Shown here: positions 39,301-51,300 of the stretch, in pieces
How positions within the stretch are numbered: position 1 is the stretch's first letter
Layout of the letters: the number at the start of each line of letters is the position of its first letter
Assembly: GCA_949987705.1 (NCBI GenBank)
Contig: OX465284.1
Span: forward strand, 112,451,163-112,515,162
Origin: Thereva unica
Lineage: Eukaryota > Arthropoda > Insecta > Diptera > Therevidae
Direction of reading: 5' to 3'
Length of the DNA stretch: 64,000 nt
Made by a program: the position numbers and the translations under genes
Notes under the pieces: model-generated
Seen by the model: the letters and a program-made list of their open reading frames with translations, nothing else
What the model was told of the DNA's origin: nothing
Database searches by the model: none

Positions 39301-42300
39301 TTTTAATCATGTCATTGGTCAGAACATCATTAATTAAATCAACTTTCACGCCTAAGTTTTTTAAGAAATCTAATCCTAGAAGCCCATCAAAATAACCGTG
39401 GAAGCGAAAGACAAGGAATCTACTAGTTCCAGGTTGTTCAAACTCTATAAAATTATTCAAAAATATTTCTTTATTTATAGTATGGTTATTCAAGACTGTA
39501 TTTATAATTACTGGTTTGATTAATCTCGTGTCTTCGGGGTGTACAAATTCCGGGTTTATAAAGGAAGCTGACGAACCTGTATCAACCAAGAATTTGAGGG
39601 GGCGTCCAAATGGTGAAGAAACATTAATATAAGGTAAAATTGATCCGTGAATGTTAATATCTATGTAGCCGATTGGTGGTTCGAGGCTCTGTTTGAAAAA
39701 TCCTCATCCAACTCGACTACTTGAATGTTGCGTCTTTGATCACTTCTATCATAATAATATTCATCTAAATTTGAGTGGTAGTCACCAGGGGCGTTTGACT
39801 CTTGAGAACCTTCAGTTATATGGAATAATTCTTTACTGGTAAAATTTGGTCTGTTATTAGAACGGAAGAAATTAGATTGTGGTTTTCTTTGCGACTGGTA
39901 TGTATTAGATCTCATGTTGCCCGATGATGTGTCCATTGGTTCTGGTTTTAATTCTGGTTGTTTATACGGTTGATTTGTTATCTGTCGGAAAGAAGTTGAA
40001 GGCTGGGGTCCTAGTGAAGGTCTATTGAAGGTGGGTTGCTGGTTGTATGCCTGGCGAGGGAAATTATATGGAACAAAACGAGGTAAAGCGCCGCCTTGGT
40101 TGAATCTAAGATTTTGTGTAAAGTTCGTGTTCCAGGGTTTGTGGGGAAATCTTGGTTTATTCTGTGTGTGTTGTATTTTACTTCCGGACGAATTGGAGCT
40201 TTCCGATTTACCATAGAATATGTTTTGTTCTTTAATGCAGTAAGCAAAAGCTTCTGCTAAAGTAAGAGGTTTCATGGCCCTAATGGTCGAACCTAATGGT
40301 TCTCTAAGTCCCGATAAGAATGAATTTAAACACATTTCTGTAAATAAGATTTTCTTTGAATTTATAACATTTGGGTCTTTTTCGTGGATGGACACGTGGT
40401 TTGTCATACTCGCGAGTAATTCGATTATTTCGCTATAAAATTTTTCTATCGTTTGGCTACCCTGTTTCGTTTTATGAAGGTCCCTAATCAACGACGTCTC
40501 GTTTCTTTTATCAGAGTAATGCAGGATTAGATTTTGTTTAATCTGATCCCATTCTAGAGGAGTCCCATACATATTGAGGACTTCATTAGCTGGCCCAACT
40601 ATTTTGTTTCGAATTGCTCGTAATAATAATTGACCATAACCGGTGCCGCTAGTTACGGCGATCAACTCAAGAATTTCTTCGACGTTACCTAAAAATTCGA
40701 AAAGTAAACGCGGATTTCCATCGTATTGCGGGAGATCTTTAATCGCGTCGGGTATTCTTAATGAATTGAATACGTCCATTGAAGTCATAGTCCTTGAGAT
40801 AGGAGCCGTTGGTGGAATTACATTATTTATTGGGTTGTTATCAACCATGGTGTTTGAAGAATTATCTGAATACGAGAGGTCGAAACGAGAATTAGGTACG
40901 AAGTCAAAAGGGGTATTATCACTGGCACTAGGTACGTTTTCACAAATATGTTCTAATGATCGGTTTTCAAAATTACTTCGCAAAACTCTGTTATTAAAAT
41001 TATCACTGTAACTTTCACTAATTTCTTCACTTATACTTTCGTTTATATTTTCTAATGATCTAAACAAGCCTAGTCTACTTCTTAATCTAGTAATAATAGG
41101 ATATGGATTTGGGGAAAGATTTTTATTTTTCTTTGGGGGGATTGACATAGAAAAATTTTTTCTTGATTGTAAATAAGGAAGTATTCAAAATTCGACTTAC
41201 TTGAAGATTATTATTATTAGCTGGTAGCGGGGGTAACTCATCCTTGATTGGCAATAAAGAGCTGGAGCTCAACGATCTCTGCACTGGTTCCTCCGGTAAG
41301 CCGCCGTTGACCAATATTGTGCTTCAGTCCTTGTTCTCTTTCGCTAGTGCGTCCAGGAAGTTGTAGAATGGATCTCCGATAAGCCGTCGGACTTGTACAA
41401 TTTTCACTGTTGGCACTACACTACCGATAAACCGTCGGTATTAGAAAAACAAAACTCGATAAACCGTCGAGGTTGTATTCTTAATTTGCGAAAAGACGAG
41501 GACTGGACCGTTTGCCAATCCTACCGACTGCGCCAATTACGTTAACCGCCCGTCTTATGACCAAAAAAAATAATAATATTTAAAAGTCCGAACAATAATT
41601 ATTTATTTAAGAAATCACAAAATCTATTATCAAACAATTTAAGAATCAAAATTAGAATTTAAAAAATCAAACAACAAGATAGCAACGAATATCGATCTTA
41701 ACAGTACAGAACCAAAACTAAGAGTGATCGATATTCATAATTTAAAATATGATAAAGGTTAAAATGAACTCTACTTAACCTGATACAAAAATGTGCAATC
41801 TAAAACCTAAATGAGTGCATGTTAACATTATTCCAAGAATTTATTAAGAAATTAATAAAAATGATTATCTAGCGTCTGGTTATTGATTTAAATTCTTACA
41901 ACTAAATTGCTGAATCGCGGCATGTGCCGGAAGGTGGATTTATGGTTTACAGGTAATAATGGAATTCTATACGGGGCATGTAACTCGCGCAGTAAGCCGC
42001 TCTTAAGAGAGTGGTTAATTGGCACCGACAGTTTAATATCATGCCGGATGCATCCCGTTCGTCCACCCACGGAAATAAACCCTTAATGACCCTTCCCGGA
42101 ACAATGGACTGCGCCCCGGCGAATAAACTACTTGAGCAACACTTTCCTCGCCGGGGCCCTATTCAACTGTCTTAATTTATAGGGTCTGGGCACTAAGACT
42201 TAAGGCATTACTTAAGTTTTACTAGCAGCAGTAAAAGGAGAGTACAGGACATGCTCCTAATAAAAATTCCTACACGTATGCGAACTCTTGTACTGTCCTT

Positions 42301-45300
42301 CCGTCCGCCATAGGGGAAGCATATTTTCACTATCATTAGCTTTCCCTATTGTGTTATAGTATACGAACTGGGGGGACTCGCTTGGACACAGTTTATGGAT
42401 GTATAAGTGGCATGGATTGGGGATGGGGGGAAGGACTAAGATGTATACGTACCGACAGGTCAGTTTTACTGAGCTACCCTCCGGAACTATAACGTCGGAT
42501 GAGGTGTCTTCGGCAACAAAATCTGGCGGAATGACCACGTCCAAGTATCCAATCTGAAACGAGAGAAGGAAATCGCAAGATGAGAAAAATGGAAATGTTT
42601 TATGGGACCAATAAAATGTCTTTCATGCTTCCTTAATTTTTATTCTCGCCAGCAACTTAAGAAGCTGCTTATGCTGTTTATGGCATCATTTCGGTTCTCA
42701 GATTAAACAGGTACAAACGGGGGGCGAGCGGCGGACGGCGGGACGTGTACAGAAATTATCTTTTCTGTGGATTTTTCTTTTTTGTATATAGTGGCGCGCT
42801 CTGGTTGTGGTTTAATTTCATGTTCATTCAAAAACAGTAATTCATTTTCGTTGTTGAATAATTGCGGCTGTTTGTTGTCCTGTGGGACCAGAATAGACTT
42901 CATAATTTTGTGTGGTGAATTTGATGAATTTTCATTAATGGAATTCAGAGTAAGAATTCCACTATGATGATGCCGGGTGCAATGAACTGGGGAAGGAGGG
43001 GTTCTTTCTATCTAGAATTGTTGAAACCTATAACTACGGTAATCATAATCATCAATTTTGGAGTAGGTTGGAGTATTTATAGCCTCGATACGCGGACGCA
43101 ATTATGACGAAAATTCATCATTTATTACGAATATGAACCTCATAATTAGGGAAACAGATTAGTCCAATTTTGTTTATTCTATTACGAAAACTCAAAAGAG
43201 CGCCATCTGTGTGTCGGTTATTGCAAAAAGCTAGCTTTTAGGTGTCTTAAAGTATCAGCTGATGCTGATTCGAATTTTACTTGAAAATTAATAAAAAATA
43301 TTACTTGTTTTCACATTATTCCACTGAGAGACCGGCAGGTGAGCAACAACGTACCAACGAAATCATTTTTATTTTTATTTTTTGTTCACTGACATTTCAT
43401 GCTACAACTGTCAAAACATAATAACGTGTGTCACCTCCTAGAAGCGTTCGTCATAAATGAAGAATTTTCGTAATAATTCGATTGCCGTGTGGCGAGGTTA
43501 TTAGTGAATCAGAATCAGTATCTTCCCAGTGGGAAAAATTGGGAGCGATGCACAGGGTACTGCACTTGGAGCACTCTCAAGGGAGCTTTCTTGGAGTTTT
43601 CATAAATTTTATATAAAAAAAGAAAACGGGTAATTATCTTCATGCCCATAAAATGTGACATTAGCATACTCAATAGCCCGGCTCTCGTTCGATACGGAGA
43701 ACAAGCAGCTTTGAAAGAGGATAGAACTTAGTTGGGGGACTGCTTTGGTAAAGCCACTCTCGGGCTTGAAAATAAATAGGCAATTGCAAAAGATGAACAA
43801 AATAGAAGCTTTTCGATACCAGATCACATATCCACAGACGCCCATGAATATTTCTTTTTTCAAAAGTTTTTTTTGTTATGCTCCTAGAACGCTGCAATGA
43901 CATGCAATGTTAAAAAGTATATGGAACTGGTATGGGAACGGGAGCGCTGTAAGCTCCTTTTGGAGTGCTCAAAGATGGCTGTTGGAGTACTCCATTTCCC
44001 ACTGGGTTTTCACTTGTATGACTTCCGTATACGCGTCAATAACTAATACAGGAACTTTTAAAACTCAACATTAGTAATGTCAGACCAGTTTTTATGTGAG
44101 AGATAAGCGCTCACAGATAAAGCACCCTGTACTGTCGACTATAATGAAGTGCGATTTCGGACACAAAGCTCTTGTCGGAAAGAACTGCCAACGCCAACAT
44201 GCGATATTAGTCCACCTGCTCCCGCATCCAATACTATCATGATAGAACACTGACTTTGACGATCGCACAGGAGAGGGTTTCCTCGGTTGTTATGCTTAGA
44301 GGCGATTACAGGAGAAATAGAAAAGGCAAAGGCCATGGAGAGAGTCCTCGGATTAAACCTTCGTTTTGGTGTAAGGTTGTTGTATCGGTTCCGATCGAAG
44401 TTGAAACTGATAGGGGTCTGAGCTAGAATTCCAATATACATATATCCCAAGTATTGACCTTGGACGGCTTTGAAACAAAAGCCATAGACGGCTCTAGTAA
44501 TCGACGGTGCTCAGGAATATGATGTAATAGCCTCGGGTCATTCTCTGTCGATTTTTGCAACCCAAATTTTCCCTTTCGCAGGGTTTATAGTCAACTCTTC
44601 CTGTAAACCTAACTGCTTCCTTAACCTCGTCTGCTCTGAAATACATATTGTGATGATTTGTGCGTCATCTATTAGAAATTGGAACGAACTGATATCTTTA
44701 ACAATTACTGAGGTTGCATGACAAACCGAACTCAACTCGATCTGAGCTTGCATTTTCGGTCGAGTGTTATATGACATACCGAGCTTGAGTTTTTAGTTGT
44801 CATTTTGGTCAAATGTCAGTTTGCCTGGATCAACGTGTCCTCGGTAGATTTGAACGAACGATTTGTAACGGTTTATACAGTCAGTTAACATCACGCCATC
44901 TATTCGTCAGAGTTGAACGAACGATAATTGAAGAACTCAAGCTTCTTGAAGTTTCTACGAAAATAATGCTCCACTAATAGAGGGACTGCGATGGAAAGAT
45001 CTGGAACTTGGATAGGAAAGTAGCTTGGAGTTTTCATTTGAAAAGCGATTGAAGTGCTCGAAGTGATAAAAGTGGAATAACCGAAATAACCATACAGCAC
45101 ATAGAAACACTCGAGAATAGCAACACAAACCCATGCCACAGCATCCATGCACGTTTAACAAGCGACGGGTACGAAATAGAAATTAAATTGATTCGGTCGC
45201 GTCGCCTTCGCTGTGGTCTGCATATTGTGCACAGTCATACAAAAGTCTAGTGTGTTCTATTCGTTTTTGCTAGTCGCTGGAGAAAGCGATTCGTCGGTCG

Positions 45301-48300
45301 CCCTTAGCATGTTTACAGCATAATGAAAACCTACTAGCAGTGCGCCACAACGCAGTGAACACTAACCGTAGTTTTGTCGTGGTCGTAACACTCTCTTCTT
45401 TTACGACTCCGTGATGGGGTAAATAGCAATGGTTAATTGCAGAAGTGTCTAGTTCTTTCTTTGTAAGCCTGCGCGCATCTGTTCCAGGGAAAGATATTCT
45501 TCCATGCTTGGGGAATACATTTCACGCATTTTTGGATCCCTGAATAATCTGTCTTTCAATTGATCAAGGCGTTTAATTGGCGTCGGTCGTGAAGCTCAAG
45601 TAAGTAAGGTTCGTCGCGTGGCAGGGATCGGTAGGCCAAGTTCACAATATGACGTCCGTCGGGATCCCGTTGATGCGTGGTAGCGAAGCTGTTTTCACAT
45701 AGGAGATCGTCTGTGGGTAGTTCTTTCTGCTCTGGTACCACACCGATTATATCGATCACCGCTTTAGTATATCGTTAACGTTGCACCACGCGTGTAAGCT
45801 GACTATCCTCGATGATCTGCGCGTACACATCCATTGCGGTGATCACATCAATATGTCCGTGGTGATACGATTGGGGTTCCACTAACTGCAGGTGTTGAAA
45901 GTGAAACCAACGATCTAGGTTTACACCTTCTGCGGACATGCGCTTGGTCATGGAGTGTATAATCGTAGCCTCGGTCTGAACGAAATCGAATAGGTCGGGG
46001 TTGGCGGAAATTTTTAGCAACTTCGTCTTTCAGCTGAGTCAACTGTGTCAACCGACGACAGTTTTTTAAAGTATGGGGCTCACTGTAACGAGAACATTTG
46101 AGTTTGGGGGTTATGTGGAATAGTCGAGCTGGTTTCGCCGATTAAGTGTTGATATTTTTGGGTTTTGGGAGCATTCGTTGTTTTTTTCGGCAGCAGCAGG
46201 CCCCAAGGCTCTAAAGCGATCGTCTAGAAAGGAAAATAGCCTTTCCAACTTCGGATAGGTGCAGGTAGAGCGGTCTAATGATAATGGGCACGGGTTTCAT
46301 GAGGTAGTCTTTGTGTGATTACATAAACGATTGTGGGAACCTAATGTTCAAGTTGTAGACCTCGTTGCTGATGTCCAGCATTTCACGCATTTAGTAGGGG
46401 TTATCGCTTTGAATAACGGGTTGGGATAAAGGGGTAGCAATATCGGCAGTGATCAACGCACGATCCTTTTGATATCTTGTTGTCTTTATCCTTTTAACTG
46501 ATCGTGCGATGGTTCGTTTGTCATACGGCACGGAAAGGCCATCTTCTTCACTATCCGAAGAATCAGGGGTAGATTCAGGACTTACTGCTGGGGATCAACA
46601 GTTGGACTTCCAATCACGTTTCTATTGGACATGACAGACTAGCAGTACGAAGATTCAGCTATAATTATTCAATGGTGTGAGTGCGAGCAGTTTCCATGAG
46701 ATTTACAAAGAGTTCAAAATTTCGTCCTTGCGATCCCTGAAACTACATTAACCAAATCCTTCCCTCCTAAACAACAAAACACTCGTTGTAGTTTTGGAGG
46801 GCGTCTATTGCAATTCCTGTGCAGTCAGCTTCTCCCAATTTAAAGATTCATCCTGAAAATAAGAGCCACCCGCCAAAATTCCTTTCGCTTACTTTTCACA
46901 TTTCATTATCCTTTAATAACCGCAAACTAAAATGCAATTCACGTTTCGTAATGTGCGGGGCGGGCGCAAGGGGATCGATGCTTGTGCATTAATTTACGAA
47001 ATAATTTTAAAGTTGCAGCATTTAACGCACGGCGAAGAAGAGCGGATCCTGCCATCTGTCAATTAAATCAGAGGCAACAGCCAGGACCTTGTGCGAGTGT
47101 GTGTGTGAGTGAGTCAACGTGTACAAGCATGTATGCTGCCATCTGTTGTATGTAAATGATGTGAACCGGGGGCACCACATTATAATTAAGGATTCTGTGT
47201 TCTCAGTCAAATTGTTGGAGACAGTGCAGCGTGTTATCGCACAGAGTGTACAGCTCGCACACTGAAGGATTTCGGTGCTGCCGCCACCCCGTTGTCGAGA
47301 TGGCTCCTCCGAAAGCTAGGTAGCCGTTCGTTGCCGCCCTGAGAACAAACAGATTTGCTCCTCCACTTTTGTAATTCTATCAGTCTCAGTCGAGCCTTGA
47401 CTACACGAAACCGGGCGAGGTGCAATGGGGGTGGCTGTTGTGCAAGGCCCATTTGTAGCGACACCGAGCAGAAAGGGCCCGATGTCAGTGGATACTCCCC
47501 CCGACTACGACTCAGTTCGGGGCTGTTCTTAATTTCAGACAGCTCAACTTTTATCCGCAGCCCCCCCACCCCCCAGTTACATGTCACCAGAAGTTTATGA
47601 GCGGGGAATGGGCCCCCAGCCCCACTAATATGCTGCCAGCTTCCACACACCCAGCGACTTGTGGCGGGGCTAACCCGTTTTTATGTCGCTGTCGCCGGGT
47701 TGTTGTTCATCCCGGAATTGATGATAGCGACTGAACCTAGATAAGGGGATATTTGCGAAATTTCAGATACCCTACAACTTACCTGGCTTTTCATCGGATC
47801 CGTGTTCAGCTGACACATGTAGCCTCCCCGGTCCTCCTCGGTGACTGACTTGATGTGCAGATTCCAGGTGTTAAGATCCGAGTGTGACACGCTGACGCGG
47901 GGGTTGTGAGTTATCACGTGCTCGTGGATGGCTTGAATCGCTTTTGTGTCTGCCTTCAGCCAGCCGACCTGCAAATATTTTTCAAACTATACACAAATTG
48001 ACAACTGGAAAGTGGGCCACCAGCCCCCACCCCCAGCCGCAGCCAGCGCCACAGCTCTGGGGGCCGGGGTCCGGGCAAACTAAACGAAAACTTAATAAAT
48101 GCACACCGACGAATCGCTTTCAGCACCGTGCGAGGTGAGAAATTACGGCTTAATTGAATTCTAGACCAGGGTTAAACAAGGTTTGGGGCGGGGGCGGCGG
48201 CGGCGGTGCTGTTCAGCAGACGAACTTGCCTCCGAAGATAAAAACTGAATTATTGGGGAGTGTTGTTTTTGTTTGCGGGATTGCGGCGCAGCCCCGGTGA

Positions 48301-51300
48301 CAACTCATTTTGTTTTATGCTCGTCTGCGTTGTGCAGTTCCCAACTTTGCTTATTATTAGTGATGTCGGGGTTTTGCAGTGTTAATAAAATTCGAACCTT
48401 GCGAGATGCAGAACACTTTATTAATGAAACGTCGTTCAGTTTAGGGTGGTTTTACAATGCCTAAGGGGGACTTGGGAAAAAACAAAGGTTATAAAAATCC
48501 CACAAAAATATTAAAACGTTTTTTAGTACACACTTTGGTACAGATTGAAGAAAACTTGACTCTTGGCTTCGGGTGGTTAATTTATACTCTAACATAGACT
48601 CATTTTGCTCGCCAGGGTGGGTGTGTCCAAACAAAACTAGCGAAAGATTCAGTAGCCGGAAATTTCACCAGGACGGAGTACTACAGAAGCACTTTTTGTT
48701 TACTACTTCGTAAGTATCGAAAGGCATACAGTGCACGAAATTAATTTGAAGACACCACTTTTCCCAACTTTGAAGTTCCGTTATGTAAAAACTAAGGATT
48801 TCTATGAGTTACCAAAAATATCAAAATTTAGGGAATTTTGTGTAGATTGGTCCTGGTATCAAAAATTTCCCGTTTTTTCATGAAATAGAGAAACAGAGGA
48901 GTGTCTTTAAATTAATTTCGCATTTCCAAGGCATAATTTTAGAAGTTTGCTCAAATTTACCGCTCTTCTTCTAAAATTCCATATAAAAAACGGAATATTT
49001 TTGAAACGAAGACGAATCTACACAAAAATCCCTAAATTTTGATATTTTTGGTAACTCATAGAAATCCTTAGTTTTTACATAACGGAACTTCAAAGTTTGG
49101 AAAAGTAGGTGTCTTCAAATTAATTTCGTGGACTGTATTAAGGGGCCTGTAGACTTTGAAAATTGTCGCGCATCCCCCACCCATTCAGACATGTTGTTGG
49201 TTGAATTGCTGTAGCCTCAGCGACTAACTTCAATTAAACAAGATTCAAAACATGGCATGGCATACCTTTGCATCATTGGTATTATTCATAATCGCAACCT
49301 ACATGACAGAAAAGCGACAATCAGAGTTATAAAGTCTCGGAGGACCACTCTGGCACTGAATCTGTCTATTGGGGCACACAAAAGTTTGGTGAAGAGGACC
49401 CTAGGCAATCGGACACTGATGAAACACACCACACTCCTGGTCTGACAAACTCCAGGCAGTTTATTCGTTGCCAGTTCTGTATTTTTCCCACCATTTCAGT
49501 TCCTAAATGAGGTTTTTGGCATTATTGAAAAGCCAGCTAGTTGGTTCTTATTCGCTTCTTCCAAGCCATTGCCTGGGACTGGTGTTTCCGCAGCGCTAAC
49601 GCCTACTTTGTTGTTATCTGTGGATTTATTCTTTCCTTGTTCGACCAAGCCTAGGTCGAAAAGATGGTTTAATAGAGAATGAACGCTACATAAGCGAAAA
49701 AAGCCGCGCCCGTATCAAAATATTGCTGGAAACATCACTCTGATTTTATTGAGCTGAAGAACGAACTTCCACCAAGAAGAATTCCACTTCATTCACAAAC
49801 CCCGCCTTTGTCTACATATATAAAAAAGGCATATCAGAAAGCAAATTCAAGGTCAATTTTTATTGCGCTACCACCTTGTCCTATAGCGAACCATTCAAAC
49901 AATGGATGGAGTCTTCATATGTGTCGGATGGAACGAAATACTGCCGTACCCCTAACAAAACCTGAAACAGCTTTCCTTCTGTCTCAGTGGACGGCAACCT
50001 AAGGCTTGATCCATCTCTTAAATCGCCAAACTGAAGAGATCTTAGTTCCTCCTTCAGGCCGAACTCGAACTTATACAAACTCATAAACCTGACGTATCGA
50101 AAGACGACTCAGCGTGTATAAAAATGTTCAAAACCGCGTGATCAACTGTTTGGTGATGGCATCTTTTGCTCCTTCATAGACTTATTGAGCCATTGTAGGA
50201 ATCACTGTCCTACTATAATTAAGAGCTTCTTGCCTGCAAGGTAACATTTTTGCAATTCAAGGCTCGCATCACTACCCCACTCCTATGCCCAGCAATGCTC
50301 CTTTTCGCGCACACAGGGGTTTAAACGTTTTTGAATGGAACAATTCGACTGCAGTCAGTATATCCCTGTAGATCCCGTATCGATTACACTATAAGGTCCA
50401 CAAAAAGCCTCATTCGCGCCTCTTATAAGGTATGCCCCATATGAACCTTGACGAATAATCATTGCTCCTCTCGATTCCGAATAGAAAAGGTAGACCGAAA
50501 AATTTGAGAGTTTCGTCGAGGCTAAATGAGTAATAACTATGCCGGTGTCGAAAACTCTATATTTTTAAATGCGAGTATCGTTTTACCAATACGGTCTCCC
50601 AGCTGAGTACTAATTACCTCCAATGCTGCTTAGCCTCTGTTATCGAACCAGAACCGGTTGTTGCTTTTCCCCCAGAAGGCAGATGTGGAAAATCTACTAT
50701 TTGCTCTCTTTTGAGCGAGGTTTTTCCTTCAACTTCAGTTCGAGACCAATTAAAAAAATAGTGACTTGCAAAGTCCAAAATCCCCTATCTCTCCTCCTGC
50801 TGGATTAAGTGAAGATCCGTCATCCAGAGGAAATATCAAAGGAGTCAACATCATCGGTATTATCGGCGACGATAACTTTACTCTGTGGTCAACCTCAACG
50901 CCCTCCACCAGCTGACTTTATCTATTTCGGGAATCGGAAAACCACTTCATTTGCCCGAGCGTGCGATAAATAAGTACGGCCCAACTTGGTCACAGGCAGA
51001 ATCGGATGTCCGACTAAATAAAATCAACAAACAGCGAAAACTTCCGGGCGCAGCAATAGAAGGAAACCACGTGCTTTAAAGCGGGATAAGTAGCTTCAGG
51101 GCAGTAGTCTCTCGAAAACCAAAGACGAGGTGTCCTGTGCCACCACGATCTGATCATCTTAGGTGCATTCTTTGTTTAAAACTGACCTCTCGATTCATAT
51201 ATCCACCTATCATCGAAATAAGAAGCCCAAAGACCCATGGGGCTTCAAGATGGCCTTGCCCTCAAGATACGATTGGTTGTTCCTGAAATCTGAGGCAGAC

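Larger units (their letters stand above)
34114..41985 (-). mobile_element. Full-length endogenous errantivirus (Gypsy group)
   Basis: 7872 bp in the order LTR-leader-gag-pol-env-LTR on the minus strand. LTRs are 451 bp each with no difference seen by eye, starting AGTTAC and ending GTAATT on the element strand. The host duplication is CGCG on both sides, within an alternating C/G run, the kind of pyrimidine-purine target used by Gypsy-type integrases. The primer site matches the 3' end of tRNA-Ser, as in the 17.6/297/ZAM subgroup. All three genes are open and catalytic residues are present, so the insertion looks recent and may still be competent. It lies in the 13.4-kb DIP intron, in the same orientation as the gene. 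Confidence 0.95.
29021..42452 (-). other. DIP intron, 13.4 kb, host of the errantivirus
   Basis: Largest intron seen. Holds the foldback at 29686, LINE at 30070, 5S-derived repeat at 32501, nested inverted-repeat elements at 33132 and the complete provirus. Apart from transposons there is no sign of another gene inside. Confidence 0.85.
42554..47782 (-). other. DIP intron, 5.2 kb
   Basis: Contains a 5S-derived repeat (43657-43768) and a BEL/Pao remnant (45470-46060). The remaining sequence, including open frames at 44139-44777 and 44900-45161, shows no recognisable gene. Confidence 0.7.

Noticed and set aside
41123..41314. 63-codon frame upstream of gag
   Set aside because: Could be a leader exon, but no domain or signal is visible; kept only as a note under the leader.
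42257..42544. Longer open frame over the DIP exon at 42453-42553
   Set aside because: It runs past a good GTACGT donor into intron; the exon boundary is set by joining to 28929-29020.
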